64,000 nucleotides of DNA from Dyella silvae (GCF_026421305.1 NZ_JAPJBQ010000004.1:282053-346052); one strand, 5' to 3'. Numbered from the stretch's first letter, positions 53,327-62,934 are shown. Translations and numbers: made by a program. The notes: generated by a model from the letters alone, not told the origin.

Positions 53327-54250
53327 ATGTCCCTCGACAGCGCCACCCGCGAACGTATCGAATCCCTGCTGCAGAACCACCGCGTGGTGCTGTTCATGAA
53401 GGGCACGCGTCAGCAGCCCATGTGCGGCTTCTCCGCCGCCGCCACCAACACGCTCAATGAGCTGCTGCCGGAATACCACACGGTAAACGTGCTGGAAGAT
53501 CCGGAAATCCGCGAGGGCATCAAGGCTTACGGCGACTGGCCGACCATTCCGCAGCTCTACGTACAGGGCGAGCTGGTGGGCGGCGCCGACATCATTCGCC
53601 AGATGTACGCCAGCGGTGAGCTGCATCAGCTGTTCGGCGCGAGCGCGCCGGATCGCACCCCGCCTGAGATCACCATCACCGACAAGGCGGCCGAAGCCAT
53701 CCGCCAGGGCACCGCGAACGCCCAGGGCCTGGCCCTGCACCTGGAAATCGGCCCGGACCACAGCGCCGGCTTCCAGCTGGCGCCGGGCAGCGACCACGAC
53801 ATCGTGGTCACCTCCAACGGCATCGAAGTGCATTTCGACCCGGGCAGCGCCCAGCGCGCCAAGGGCATCGTGATCGACTGGGTTTCCACCGTGCAGGGCG
53901 AAGGCCTGAGCCTGAAGTTCCCGGGTGCGCAGGAGATCGGCTCGCTCACCGTGCAGGAGCTGAAGGCCCGTCTGGCTGCCGGCGACCTCACCCTGGTGGA
54001 TGTCCGTCCGGCCCAAGGCCGCGCCCAGGCCGCGCCGCTGCCGCAGGCCCGTGTGCTGGAAGAGGAAGGCTACGAAACGCTGGCCAACCTGCCCAAGGAC
54101 ACGCCGATCGCCTTCATCTGTCACCACGGCGTGTCCAGCCGCGGCGTGGCCGAGCGCTTTGCCGCGCACGGCTTCACCAAGGTCTACAACGTCGAGGGTG
54201 GCATGGACGCATGGGCCAGTGAGATCGATACCTCGGTGCCGCGTTACTGA
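53327..54250 (+). CDS. Grx4-type monothiol glutaredoxin fused to an IscA-like and a rhodanese domain
   Basis: Protein of 307 residues with three domains. Residues 1-105: monothiol glutaredoxin, CGFS at 33-36 and WPTIPQLYV, as in iron-sulfur carriers such as Grx4. Residues 112-200: an A-type carrier-like (HesB/IscA) segment without any Cys, so the usual three ligand cysteines are missing. Residues 208-307: rhodanese with catalytic loop CHHGVSS (Cys265). Such fusions occur in Xanthomonadales; a role in iron-sulfur or sulfur trafficking is inferred. Confidence 0.88.
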   Translation: MSLDSATRERIESLLQNHRVVLFMKGTRQQPMCGFSAAATNTLNELLPEYHTVNVLEDPEIREGIKAYGDWPTIPQLYVQGELVGGADIIRQMYASGELHQLFGASAPDRTPPEITITDKAAEAIRQGTANAQGLALHLEIGPDHSAGFQLAPGSDHDIVVTSNGIEVHFDPGSAQRAKGIVIDWVSTVQGEGLSLKFPGAQEIGSLTVQELKARLAAGDLTLVDVRPAQGRAQAAPLPQARVLEEEGYETLANLPKDTPIAFICHHGVSSRGVAERFAAHGFTKVYNVEGGMDAWASEIDTSVPRY

Positions 54251-54272
54251 CCGCGCACAGTGCCGTCATTTC

Positions 54273-54301
54273 AAAAAGCGCCCTTTACGGGCGCTTTTTT
54301 T
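54273..54301 (+). terminator. Terminator after the Grx4 fusion
   Basis: AAAAAGCGCCC, TTTAC loop region and GGGCGCTTTTTTT; a clean stem with a T run, 23 bases past the stop. Confidence 0.9.
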
Positions 54302-54435
54302 GTCTGAGATACCCAGTTAACGAGCAACGCCAGCCGTCAAGTGACATTTTGGTAACCCGGCGTAAGTAAACGACTCGTTAGGTTGACTACAGAACAGCCT
54401 GCTAGCATGTCGGGACCGTTCTAGTGTCCTGCCTT

Positions 54436-55101
54436 ATGCGTATCCTGCTCGTCGAAGACGATTCCCTGGTGTCCGATGCCATCAGCCGTGGCCTGGTCGG
54501 GTCTGGCTATGTGGTCGATGCAGTCGCCGACGCCGAGTCGGTGTCGGCCCGCCTGTCGGACACGCACTACGATCTCGCCATTGTCGACCTTGGCCTGCCC
54601 GGCGAAGACGGACTCTCGCTGGTGCGCCGCCTGCGCCGCAGCGGCAGCGCACTGCCGTTGCTGATCGTGACCGCCCGCGACGGGCTGGACGATCGCATCA
54701 ATGCGCTGGACCTCGGCGCGGATGACTACCTGGTCAAACCCTTCGCGCTGCCCGAGCTTGCCGCACGCTGCCGTGCGCTGATCCGCCGCGCCACCGCGGC
54801 GGCAGCCAACGAGATCATCATCGGCGGACTGCGCATCGACCTGGCCGGACGCCGTGCGCTCAATGCTGAGGGTGAGGTGCTGGAGCTCACCCGCCGCGAA
54901 TGGTCCATTCTCGAGTGCCTGGCCCATCACAGCGGTCGCGTGGTGAGCAAGGAACGCCTGACCCAGGCCATCACCGGCTGGAGCGAAGACATCTCGGGCA
55001 ATGCCATTGAGGTGCACGTCTCGCGCCTGCGCAGCAAGCTGGGCGGCTCAGCCACGGTGCGCGGCATCCGCGGCCTTGGCTACCGCCTCGAAGATGCCTG
55101 A
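54436..55101 (+). CDS. OmpR-type response regulator
   Basis: Protein of 221 residues: receiver domain (about 1-115; Asp8/Asp9 in VEDDS, phospho-acceptor Asp51 in LAIVDLGLPGEDG, Lys101 in LVKPF) and a winged-helix DNA-binding domain (about 125-221; LTRREWSILECL, NAIEVHVSRLRSKLG). The ATG at 54436 begins MRILLVEDD; a GTG at 54424 adds four residues. Its stop lies within the start of the kinase gene (8-base overlap). It resembles TctD/PhoP-type regulators; stimulus unknown. Confidence 0.92.
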   Translation: MRILLVEDDSLVSDAISRGLVGSGYVVDAVADAESVSARLSDTHYDLAIVDLGLPGEDGLSLVRRLRRSGSALPLLIVTARDGLDDRINALDLGADDYLVKPFALPELAARCRALIRRATAAAANEIIIGGLRIDLAGRRALNAEGEVLELTRREWSILECLAHHSGRVVSKERLTQAITGWSEDISGNAIEVHVSRLRSKLGGSATVRGIRGLGYRLEDA

Positions 55102-56479
55102 GCGCAAACGCACGTCGAGCGTTCACGGGCGGTTGCTTGGCTACCTGCTCGTGCCGCTGCTGCTGTTGCTGGTGGCCGGTGTCGCGGTGGATCACCATGT
55201 CATCGTCAGCCCGATCCACAGCGCGTTCGACCATTCGTTGTCGCGTTCGGCGCTGGCGATCGTCGCGCGCATCCGCCCCGGCTCGAATGGGCAGCCGCAG
55301 GTGGGGCTGCCGCAGTACCCGCCATTGCCGCTGCGCGCCATGGCCGACGAGCGTTTCTTCTATCGCGTCAGCACGCCGGACGGCCAGACCATCGCGGGTA
55401 CGCCTGAGCTGCCTCTGGCGCCCGAAAATCGTTCTTCGGATGGTTTCAGCTACACCAATATCCAGTTCCGCAACCAGCCCTTCCGGTTGGCCAGCTACCG
55501 CACCAGCGAGTCCGGCACACCGCTCATTGTGAGCGTGGCGGAAAACCCCTTGCGCCGTGACCGTGCGGTGCATCGCCTCGACGTGGCCTTTCTGATCAAT
55601 GACACGGTGCAGATGGCAGCGGTGCTGCTTATCGCCCTGATCGGCATACGCATTGCGCTGCGCCCACTGCAACGTTTGAGCAAGCAGATCGCGGGGCGCC
55701 CACCGCTTTCCCTGTCGCCGCTACCCATCGAGCAGGTCCCGGCCGAAGTGCGACCGGTGGTCGCGTCGCTCAACACCGTGCTTGGACGCGTGCGCGATTC
55801 CGTGCTTTCGCAGCAACACTTCATGGCCAACGCCGCGCACCAGTTGCGCACGCCATTGACCGGCCTCAAGGCCCAACTGGAAGTGCTCACCCGCGAAACC
55901 GTCGGCACGCCGCTGCAGGAACGCATCAGCCTGCTGCAAGGCGGCGTGGACCGGCTGGCGCACACCGCCAATCAGCTGCTCACGCTGGCCCGCGCCGAAC
56001 CCTCAGCCCACCGTGCCAGTCATTTCACTACCGTGGAGCTGGCTCACCTGGTCGGTGAAGTGATCGATGGCCTGCTGGACCGCGCCCTCGCACGGGGCAT
56101 CGACCTGGGAGCGGATACGCAGCCGACCCATGTCAGTGGCGTGTACTGGCTGCTGCACGAGCTGTTGATCAACCTGATCGACAACGCCATTCGCCACACG
56201 CCGCCCGGCGGCAACGTCACCGTTCGCTGCGGCGTGGTGGACGGACACGCCTTTCTCGAAGTGGACGACAGCGGCTGCGGCATTCCGCCGGAGGAACGCA
56301 CCAAGGTCCGCGAGCGCTTCTACCGGGGCGCTGGCAGCCATGCCGACGGCTGCGGTCTTGGCCTGGCCATCGTCGATGAAGTGGCGCGCGTGCACGGTGC
56401 ACAGCTCAGCATCCTCGACGGCTCCTCCGGGCGGGGCGTCCGCATGCGCATCGATTTCCCCGCGGCCTCGCAGGGGTAA
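55094..56479 (+). CDS. Sensor histidine kinase
   Basis: Protein of 461 residues: TM1 (about 13-33), a periplasmic sensor region of about 140 residues, TM2 (about 180-200), a HAMP-like segment, dimerisation/phosphoacceptor domain with His249 in AAHQLRTPLTG, and a catalytic domain (LLINLIDNAIRHTP, VDDSGCGIP, GCGLGLAIVDEVA). It phosphorylates the regulator encoded just upstream, with which it overlaps by 8 bases. The sensor domain matches the TctE-like tripartite-signal layout but the ligand is unknown. Confidence 0.92.
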   Translation: MPERKRTSSVHGRLLGYLLVPLLLLLVAGVAVDHHVIVSPIHSAFDHSLSRSALAIVARIRPGSNGQPQVGLPQYPPLPLRAMADERFFYRVSTPDGQTIAGTPELPLAPENRSSDGFSYTNIQFRNQPFRLASYRTSESGTPLIVSVAENPLRRDRAVHRLDVAFLINDTVQMAAVLLIALIGIRIALRPLQRLSKQIAGRPPLSLSPLPIEQVPAEVRPVVASLNTVLGRVRDSVLSQQHFMANAAHQLRTPLTGLKAQLEVLTRETVGTPLQERISLLQGGVDRLAHTANQLLTLARAEPSAHRASHFTTVELAHLVGEVIDGLLDRALARGIDLGADTQPTHVSGVYWLLHELLINLIDNAIRHTPPGGNVTVRCGVVDGHAFLEVDDSGCGIPPEERTKVRERFYRGAGSHADGCGLGLAIVDEVARVHGAQLSILDGSSGRGVRMRIDFPAASQG

Positions 56480-56565
56480 TGTCTCGCACCGCTGCGCCGC
56501 ACCCGCCGGACGGCTGATCCGTCTTCGCTGACGCAACACGCCGCTGCAGGTAAACAGAGCAAGGC

Positions 56566-56594
56566 GGCGCCCCTGTGGAACTCTTGGGGGCGCC
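56566..56594 (+). terminator. Possible terminator of the two-component operon
   Basis: GGCGCCCC (56566-56573) pairs with GGGGCGCC (56587-56594) around a 13-base loop, then AAATT; no long T run. Confidence 0.4.
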
Positions 56595-56596
56595 CA

Positions 56597-56630
56597 AATT
56601 CAAAAGTTCGGATAATCGGCACTTTGAATT
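56597..56630. promoter_or_regulatory. AATTCAAAAG/CTTTGAATT inverted repeat, candidate operator
   Basis: AATTCAAAAG (56597-56606) and CTTTGAATT (56622-56630) form an inverted repeat (one-base bulge) about 50 bases upstream of the glutamate-cysteine ligase start. It could be a regulator site or part of the promoter. Confidence 0.4.
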
Positions 56631-56678
56631 AGGATGCGTCGCCCCCAGAGTGGAGGCACCCTTTGCAAGGAGTCCCCT

Positions 56679-58046
56679 GTGTCCATACCCAGTGCCGTCA
56701 AGAGCACGCCGATTGGTAGCCGCCAGCAACTGACTGATTACCTGGCTGCGGGGGAAAAACCGCGCGATGCCTGGCGCATCGGCACCGAGCATGAAAAGTT
56801 CGGCTTCCTCACCGACACCCTGCGTCCGCCTACCTTCGAGGGCGAGCGCGGCATCCGTGTCCTGCTGGAAACACTGGCTTCGCGCTACGGCTGGGAGGTC
56901 GCCCGCGAAGGTGACGCCCCGGTCGCGCTGTCACGCGACAAGGCCTCCATCACCCTGGAACCCGCCGGCCAGCTGGAGCTTTCCGGCGCGCCGCTGGAAA
57001 CCATCCACCAGACCTGTCTTGAGGTTAATTCGCACCTGTCCGAAGTGCGTTCCATTGCCGAGGGTCTCGGCATGGGCTTTCTCGGCATGGGCTTTCAGCC
57101 GAAGTGGCGCCGCGACGAGATGCCCTGGATGCCCAAGGGCCGCTACAAAATCATGCGCGAGTACATGCCCAAGGTCGGCAACCTCGGCCTGGACATGATG
57201 ACGCGCACCTGCACCGTGCAGGTGAACCTGGATTTCGAAAGCGAGGCGGACATGGTGCGCAAGTTCCGCACCAGCCTCGCACTGCAGCCGATTGCCACCG
57301 CCCTGTTCGCCGACTCGCCGTTTACTGACGGACGTCCAAACGGCTACCTGTCGTATCGCTCCCATGTATGGGAAGACACCGACCCCAACCGCACCGGCAT
57401 GCTCGACTTCGTGTTCGAAGACGGTTTCGGTTACGAGCGCTACGTCGACTACATGCTCGACGTGCCGATGTACTTCAGCTACCAGAACGGCAACTACATC
57501 GATTTGTCCGGACAGGACTTCAAGCGCTTCATGGCCGGCGAGCTGCCTGCCCTTCCCGGCGTGCGCGCCACCATGAAGGACTGGGCCGACCATCTCACCA
57601 CCGCGTTCCCGGAAGTGCGCCTGAAGCAATATCTGGAAATGCGCGGCGCCGATGGCGGCCCGTGGAATCGCCTGTGCGCGCTGCCAGCGTTCTGGGTCGG
57701 CCTGCTGTATGACGACGAAGCACTCAGTGCCGCCTGGGATCTGGTCAAGGACTTCAGCCGCGCCGAACGGCACGCGCTACGCGATGGTGTGCCAAAGCAG
57801 GCCCTGAAGCTGCCGTTCCGCCAGCACACCGTGCGCGAACTCTCCGCGGAAGCGCTCAAGATTGCCGCACATGGCCTCAAGCGCCGCGCACGCCTCAACC
57901 GCGGTGGTGCCGACGAAAGCATCTTCCTGGAACCGCTGATCGAAATCGTCGACGCCAACCTGACGCCCGCCGAACGCAAGCTCGAACTGTTCAACGGGCC
58001 ATGGAACGGCAGCGTCGATCCGGTGTTCCGCGAATTCGCCTACTGA
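56679..58046 (+). CDS. gshA: Glutamate-cysteine ligase, plant-type
   Basis: First step of glutathione synthesis: ligates glutamate and cysteine with ATP. The 455-residue protein has the plant/proteobacterial (GCS2-type) blocks, among them [46 protein letters not shown] and [11 protein letters not shown], not those of E. coli GshA. The start is the GTG at 56679, behind AAGGAG; the conserved region begins soon after. The gshB partner is not in the window. A candidate operator lies just upstream. Confidence 0.92.
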   Translation: MSIPSAVKSTPIGSRQQLTDYLAAGEKPRDAWRIGTEHEKFGFLTDTLRPPTFEGERGIRVLLETLASRYGWEVAREGDAPVALSRDKASITLEPAGQLELSGAPLETIHQTCLEVNSHLSEVRSIAEGLGMGFLGMGFQPKWRRDEMPWMPKGRYKIMREYMPKVGNLGLDMMTRTCTVQVNLDFESEADMVRKFRTSLALQPIATALFADSPFTDGRPNGYLSYRSHVWEDTDPNRTGMLDFVFEDGFGYERYVDYMLDVPMYFSYQNGNYIDLSGQDFKRFMAGELPALPGVRATMKDWADHLTTAFPEVRLKQYLEMRGADGGPWNRLCALPAFWVGLLYDDEALSAAWDLVKDFSRAERHALRDGVPKQALKLPFRQHTVRELSAEALKIAAHGLKRRARLNRGGADESIFLEPLIEIVDANLTPAERKLELFNGPWNGSVDPVFREFAY

Positions 58047-58077
58047 GCGATTCGACCGGACCTTGTCCGTACCTATC

Positions 58078-58113
58078 GGGCTCCGTAGCGATACGGAGCC
58101 CGTTTTTCTTTGT
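58078..58113 (+). terminator. gshA terminator
   Basis: CGGGCTCCGTAGCGATACGGAGCCCGTTTTTCTTT, clean stem with T run, 31 bases past the stop. Confidence 0.9.
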
Positions 58114-58130
58114 GCCGGCATGACCAAAAG

Positions 58131-58160
58131 AAAAGGGCCGGCATAGCCGGCCCTTTTTTT
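58131..58160. terminator. Terminator of the M3 peptidase gene (bidirectional)
   Basis: AAAAGGGCCGGC pairs with GCCGGCCCTTTT around ATA, with A and T runs on both sides. It sits between the convergent gshA and the peptidase gene. Confidence 0.9.
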
Positions 58161-58177
58161 GTGCGGCGAAAGAAGTA

Positions 58178-60385
58178 TTACTTCTTCTGCGGCGCTTCTT
58201 TCAGACCACGATTGAGCAGCATCGGCTCGATGCTCGGATCCTTGCCGCGCCAGTCCTTGTAGAGCTTGCTCAGCTCGACGGTGTTGCCCTGCGAGAGAAT
58301 CATCGCGCGGAAACGATCGCCGTTCTCGCGGGTCATGCCACCCTTGTCGACAAAGCCCTGGAACGCGTCGTCGGCCAGCATTTCCGTCCACAGGTAGGCG
58401 TAGTAACCGGCGGCGTAGCCGTTGCCCCAAATGTGCTGGAAGTAGCTGGAGCGATAGCGCGGCGGCACATAGCTGAGGTTGATCTTGGCCTTGGCCAGCG
58501 CGTCCGCTTCGAACTTGTCCGGATCCTGCTTGGGCACATCGGCACCCAGGCTGTGCCAGCTCATGTCGAGCAGGGCGGCCGAGACCAGCTCGGTCATGTC
58601 GTAGCCCTTGTTGAAGGTCTTGGCCTTCTTGATCTTGTCGACCAGCGCCTGCGGCATCGGCTCGCCTGTCTGATAGTTCTTCGCGTAGTTGGCGAAGATC
58701 TTCGGATCGGTGGCCCAGTGCTCGTTGAACTGCGACGGGAACTCCACGAAGTCGCGCGCCGTGGCGGCACCCGACAGGCTCGGATACTGGGTGTTGGCGA
58801 AGATGCCGTGCAGGCCGTGACCGAACTCGTGGAACATGGTGATCACATCGTCGAACGACAGCAGCGCCGCCTGGCCCGGTGCCGGCTTGGTGAAGTTGGC
58901 GACGTTGAAGATCACCGGCTTGGTGCCCATGAGCTTGGACTGGTCAACCAGGTTGCTCATCCAGGCGCCGCCGTTCTTGTTGTCGCGCTTGAAGTAGTCG
59001 CAGTAGAACAGCGCCAGCGAGCTGCCGTCCTTGTCGAACACTTCGAATACGCGCACGTCCGGCTGCCACACCGGAATGTCCTTGCGCTCCTTGAAGGTCA
59101 GACCGTAGAGCTGATTGGCGGCGTAAAACACGCCGTTCTGCAGCACATTGTCCAGCTCGAAGTACGGCTTGATCTGCGACTCGTCGAGATCGTACTTGGC
59201 CTTGCGCACCTGCTCGGCGTAGTGATTCCAGTCCCAGGCCTCGACCTTGAAGCCACCCTTCTGCTGGTCGATGACGTCCTGGATGTCCTTGGCCTCGCGC
59301 TCGGCGCGCGCGGTGGCGGCCGGAGCGAGTTTGTCCATGAAGCCCAGTGCAGCTTCGGGCGTCTTGGCCATCTGGTCTTCCAGCTTCCACGCCGCGTAGC
59401 TGGAGAAGCCCAGCAGCTTGGCCTGCTCAGCGCGAATCTGGGCGATGCGCGAGATCAGTTCGCGGGTGTCATTGGCATCGCCCTTCTCGGCGCGATTCCA
59501 CGATGCCTTGAACAGCGCCTCGCGGGTCGGGCGGTCATTGAGGGTCTGCAGGGCCGGCTGCTGCGTGGTGTTCTGCAGCGGCAGCACCCACTTGCCGTCG
59601 AGCTTGCGGCCCTTGCCGGCTTCGGCGGCAGCGGCGACATCGCCTTCGGACATACCGTCGAGCTTGGCCTTGTCGTCGACCACCAGCGCGCCGTCCTTGG
59701 TGGCGGCGAGCAGCTTGTTGGTGAACTGCGTGCTCAGGCTCGACTCTTCTTTGTTGAGATCCTTGAGCTTGGTCTTGTCGGCATCGGACAGCTTGGCGCC
59801 GCCACGCACGAAGTTCTGGTAGGTGACTTCGACCAGGCGCCTGGATTCCGGATCGAGCTTGAGCGAGTCGCGCTGGCTGTAGATCGTCTCGATGCGCTTG
59901 AACAACTTATCGTTCATCACGATAGCGTCCTGGTGCTCGGCGAACTTCGGCGCTTCTTCTTCCTGCACCTTCTGCAGGGTGTCGTTGGTGTTGGCACCGC
60001 TGACCGCGTCAAACGCGTGCATGGCACGGCTCAGCAACTGGCCGGACTTCTCCATCGGAACGATGGTGTTCTCGAAGGTCGGCGGCTCCGGGTTCTCGGC
60101 GATCTTTTCGATCTCCGCCAGATGCTGCTTCATGCCTTCCGCGAAGGCCGGCTGGTAATCGCCATCCTTGATTTTGTCGAACGGCGGCGCCTGGAACGGC
60201 AGGGTGCTGGGTTCGAAGAACGGATTCACGGCGCTGACCTCGGCGGCGGCGGGTGCGGCGGCGGTGCCGGCCTTGGCGGGCGCCGTGCTGGCGGGCGCGG
60301 GCTGCTGGGCTTGCTCGTTCGACTGCTGCGAGCAGGCGGCGAGCGCGATAGATGTGGCAATCACAAGCGTGCGGAGACGAAGCAT
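58178..60385 (-). CDS. M3-family peptidyl-dipeptidase (Dcp-like) lipoprotein
   Basis: Zinc metallopeptidase of 735 residues. It has a lipobox (AACS, Cys18), a Gln/Ala/Pro-rich linker (about 20-50), the helical M3 domain and the catalytic FHEFGHGLHGIF (HExxH), followed by a Glu in the M3 arrangement (DFVEFPSQFNEHW). Dcp cuts dipeptides from the C termini of oligopeptides; the lipobox makes this member envelope-bound, a variant common in Xanthomonadales. Start at 60385 gives the signal peptide. Confidence 0.92.
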   Translation of the reverse strand: MLRLRTLVIATSIALAACSQQSNEQAQQPAPASTAPAKAGTAAAPAAAEVSAVNPFFEPSTLPFQAPPFDKIKDGDYQPAFAEGMKQHLAEIEKIAENPEPPTFENTIVPMEKSGQLLSRAMHAFDAVSGANTNDTLQKVQEEEAPKFAEHQDAIVMNDKLFKRIETIYSQRDSLKLDPESRRLVEVTYQNFVRGGAKLSDADKTKLKDLNKEESSLSTQFTNKLLAATKDGALVVDDKAKLDGMSEGDVAAAAEAGKGRKLDGKWVLPLQNTTQQPALQTLNDRPTREALFKASWNRAEKGDANDTRELISRIAQIRAEQAKLLGFSSYAAWKLEDQMAKTPEAALGFMDKLAPAATARAEREAKDIQDVIDQQKGGFKVEAWDWNHYAEQVRKAKYDLDESQIKPYFELDNVLQNGVFYAANQLYGLTFKERKDIPVWQPDVRVFEVFDKDGSSLALFYCDYFKRDNKNGGAWMSNLVDQSKLMGTKPVIFNVANFTKPAPGQAALLSFDDVITMFHEFGHGLHGIFANTQYPSLSGAATARDFVEFPSQFNEHWATDPKIFANYAKNYQTGEPMPQALVDKIKKAKTFNKGYDMTELVSAALLDMSWHSLGADVPKQDPDKFEADALAKAKINLSYVPPRYRSSYFQHIWGNGYAAGYYAYLWTEMLADDAFQGFVDKGGMTRENGDRFRAMILSQGNTVELSKLYKDWRGKDPSIEPMLLNRGLKEAPQKK

Positions 60386-60480
60386 CAGGGTTCCCTATGG
60401 GGCGGTAGTGCAAACCCCGAGCCTAACCACACCCCGGCGCGGGTGCCAAGGGTCGGAAGTCCTGATGATCTGTGACTCTG

Positions 60481-60831
60481 CTAGGCCTTGCGCATGTCGC
60501 GCAGCTGCCAGCACGGCCCGATCAGCAAGTTCAGGCGGTGGCGCACGATGCTCATGGGCAAGTCGGTAATGAGATCCACGTCGATGCGCAGATCATCCAC
60601 GCGCGCGCTCACCGTTGCCGCCGGATCAATCACCGCCTGCGACGGGTCGACGTCATCCGGGTCCGCCTGCATCGCCCGCCAGCGCTCGAACAGCGTCGGC
60701 GTACGCATCGCTTCTTGCACTGCAGCAGCCAGATCGTCCGGCCCGGCGCCGTCGTAGCTCAGCGCCGGCACGGGCCCCTTCGCCTGACTCAGGTCGTCAA
60801 TGGACAGGTAGTAGTGGCTACGAAAAGGCAT
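60481..60831 (-). CDS. Unrecognised small protein
   Basis: Protein of 116 residues, no signal peptide, no membrane segments. It starts MPFRSHYYLSIDDLSQAKG and has acidic runs (QADPDDVDPSQA) and a hydrophobic C-terminal helix (IVRHRLNLLIGPCWQ). I do not know the family; small proteins of this kind, with a conserved SHYYLSIDDLS start, occur in Xanthomonadales. I chose the ATG at 60831, as an upstream ATG at 60945 overlaps bioD and adds Cys/Arg-rich sequence. It lies 55 bases downstream of bioD and may share its transcript. Confidence 0.6.
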   Translation of the reverse strand: MPFRSHYYLSIDDLSQAKGPVPALSYDGAGPDDLAAAVQEAMRTPTLFERWRAMQADPDDVDPSQAVIDPAATVSARVDDLRIDVDLITDLPMSIVRHRLNLLIGPCWQLRDMRKA

Positions 60832-60886
60832 GACCTCGGCTCCCTGCGTGATGAATGGGCGTATGCAAGCACATGCCGCGTGAAAA

Positions 60887-61558
60887 TCAGTCCAGGATGG
60901 CCGAAAGATCCAGATGCGACACCGCCGCATGCGGTGGCACGCCATACGGCAACACGCCCAGGCAGGGGGCCGGCAAAAGCTGGCGTAGCGTATCCACGTT
61001 CTCGTCCACGGCTTCCATGGCCGGATCGATGCGATTGCCGATCCAGCCGACCAGGCGACAACCGTCAGTGGCGATCGCCCGCGCGCTGAGCAGCGCGTGA
61101 TTGAGGCAACCCAGGCGCAACCCGACCACCAGAATGACCGGAAGCTGCCATTGCCGCGCGATATCCGACGCCATCAGGCTGCGCGACAACGGCACGAGCC
61201 AGCCACCCACTCCCTCCACCAGCACGACGTCCTGAATACCGCGCAGACGTTCGAAAGCTTCGTTGAGCGGGGCGAGCCGGATCTCCACGCCCTCGTGTGC
61301 CGCAGCAAGATGTGGCGACAACGCTTCACGCAAGGCCACCGGATTGACCCATTCGTAGGGCATCAGCGTACTGCTGGCCGCCTGCAGTGCCAGCGCGTCG
61401 TCATTGCGCAAACCCTCGGGCGTCTCCGTGCAGCCACTGGCCACCGGCTTCATGCCGCACGCATTGCTGCCCCTCGCACGTATCGCATGCAGCAGTGTGC
61501 AGGTGGCGTGGGTCTTGCCAACGCCGGTATCGGTACCCGCGATGAAGAATGTCGACAT
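60887..61558 (-). CDS. bioD: Dethiobiotin synthetase
   Basis: Closes the ureido ring of biotin: DAPA plus CO2 and ATP gives dethiobiotin. The 223-residue protein has the P-loop GTDTGVGKT (8-16), KPVASGC and the VEGVGGWLVPL catalytic loop. Length and motif order are standard. No other bio genes are in the window, so it is unlinked from bioFC here. Confidence 0.93.
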   Translation of the reverse strand: MSTFFIAGTDTGVGKTHATCTLLHAIRARGSNACGMKPVASGCTETPEGLRNDDALALQAASSTLMPYEWVNPVALREALSPHLAAAHEGVEIRLAPLNEAFERLRGIQDVVLVEGVGGWLVPLSRSLMASDIARQWQLPVILVVGLRLGCLNHALLSARAIATDGCRLVGWIGNRIDPAMEAVDENVDTLRQLLPAPCLGVLPYGVPPHAAVSHLDLSAILD

Positions 61559-61638
61559 GCGCCTGTCCCCTGGTGGCAGCCACGCCGAAGCTACCCGGCC
61601 GGCGCATAATACGTCCTTTGCTGCCGAGGCTCATGCCC

Positions 61639-62130
61639 ATGTACGAAGTGAAGACGCAGGCGTATGCCAGCAAGCGCGAGCACTACGCGGATCTTTGCCT
61701 GCAGGCGCGCGGCTTGCTCGAGGGCGAATCGGACATCACCGCCAATGCCGCGAACTTTGGCGCCCTGATCTATCACAGCCTGCCCGACCTGAACTGGTGC
61801 GGCTTTTATCTATTCGACGGTACCGAACTGGTAGTCGGCCCGTTCCAGGGGAAACCAGCGTGCATCCGTATCGCGCTGGGCCGGGGCGTATGCGGCACTG
61901 CCGCGCAGACGCGGCAGACGCAGCTCGTGCGCGACGTGAATCAGTTCGACGGCCATATCGCCTGTGACGCAGCGTCGCAGTCGGAGATCGTGGTACCGCT
62001 GACGCGCGCCGACGGCCGTCTATTTGGCGTCTGGGATGTCGACAGCCCGTCCATCGCCCGCTTCGACGACGAAGACCGCGCCGGCATGGAGGCACTGTGC
62101 GCGGTGTTCATGGAAAGCGTGAACCGCTGA
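61639..62130 (+). CDS. msrC: Free methionine-(R)-sulfoxide reductase (GAF domain)
   Basis: Reduces free Met-R-sulfoxide. The GAF-fold protein (163 residues) has three cysteines, Cys75, Cys85 and Cys109, with spacings of 10 and 24 residues; as I recall the E. coli fRMsr cysteines are 84, 94 and 118, the same spacing. LPDLNWCGFYL and SEIVVPL also match the family. ATG 61633 lies two codons upstream and is the alternative start. It is divergent from bioD. Confidence 0.9.
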   Translation: MYEVKTQAYASKREHYADLCLQARGLLEGESDITANAANFGALIYHSLPDLNWCGFYLFDGTELVVGPFQGKPACIRIALGRGVCGTAAQTRQTQLVRDVNQFDGHIACDAASQSEIVVPLTRADGRLFGVWDVDSPSIARFDDEDRAGMEALCAVFMESVNR

Positions 62131-62189
62131 AGGGCGGCCCCGGAGCCCGCTCACACTATCCGTGCGAGCAGGCCCTGGTGTGTCGCGCT

Positions 62190-62825
62190 TTATTCGCGCG
62201 GCGTGTTGAGCAGCGTCATCACCGTCGCGCGCGCCTCATCCACGCCGGTAGGCGTTTGCGACGAGAACATCTGCGCGGTGGCCTGGGTGCCACCGGCAAC
62301 CAGTTCCTTGCGCAACGCCGCCAGCGACTGCATCGCCTGGCTCCGCGACAATTTGTCCGCCTTGGTCAGCAACACGTGACACGGCAGATGGGTGGCGAAG
62401 CAGAAGTCCAGCATCATCCGGTCGAACTCCTTGAGCGGATGGCGAATATCGGCGATCAGCACCACTCCGCGCAGGCTGCGGCGTTGATGCAAGTACGCGT
62501 CAATTTCCTGCTTCCAGTGCGCGCGCAGCTCCTCAGGCACTTTGGCGTAGCCATAGCCAGGCAAGTCGATGAGCCTGGACGGCAAAGCCGGCTGGCCCTC
62601 GCCCTGGATCAGCGGTGGCAGCGAAAACGCCACCATTTGCTGCGTGCGACCGGGCGTTTTTGACGTGCGTGCTAGACCGCGATGCCCTGTAAGAGTATTC
62701 AGTGCGCTGGACTTGCCTGCGTTGGAGCGACCAGCAAAGGCCACCTCCGCGCCATGGTCGGAAGGAAGTTGTGCGATTCGATGAGCAGCCAGTACGAACT
62801 GGGCGCCCTGCAGCGGATTGGACAT
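62190..62825 (-). CDS. engB: Ribosome biogenesis GTPase YihA/EngB
   Basis: Essential GTPase for 50S assembly. The 211-residue protein has G1 GRSNAGKSS (32-40), G2 TPGRTQ, G3 DLPGYGYAKVP and G4 LLTKADK. I chose the ATG at 62825, which gives the family length; the open frame extends 35 codons upstream without similarity. It is divergent from cytochrome c4, an order I recall in Xanthomonas as well. Confidence 0.95.
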   Translation of the reverse strand: MSNPLQGAQFVLAAHRIAQLPSDHGAEVAFAGRSNAGKSSALNTLTGHRGLARTSKTPGRTQQMVAFSLPPLIQGEGQPALPSRLIDLPGYGYAKVPEELRAHWKQEIDAYLHQRRSLRGVVLIADIRHPLKEFDRMMLDFCFATHLPCHVLLTKADKLSRSQAMQSLAALRKELVAGGTQATAQMFSSQTPTGVDEARATVMTLLNTPRE

Positions 62826-62934
62826 GGTTTGACCGGCTAAGATGGCGCAGAGATAATCCGTGAGTTTCTGCCAGTTGCGGACGCGCCCATCAGCGTGGCC
62901 GCGCAGCCATAGCAGTTTTTCGGGAGACAAGTGT

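Noticed and set aside
58433..60475. A 680-codon plus-strand frame opposite the M3 peptidase
   Set aside because: Antisense shadow; the minus-strand frame has the HExxH peptidase signature.
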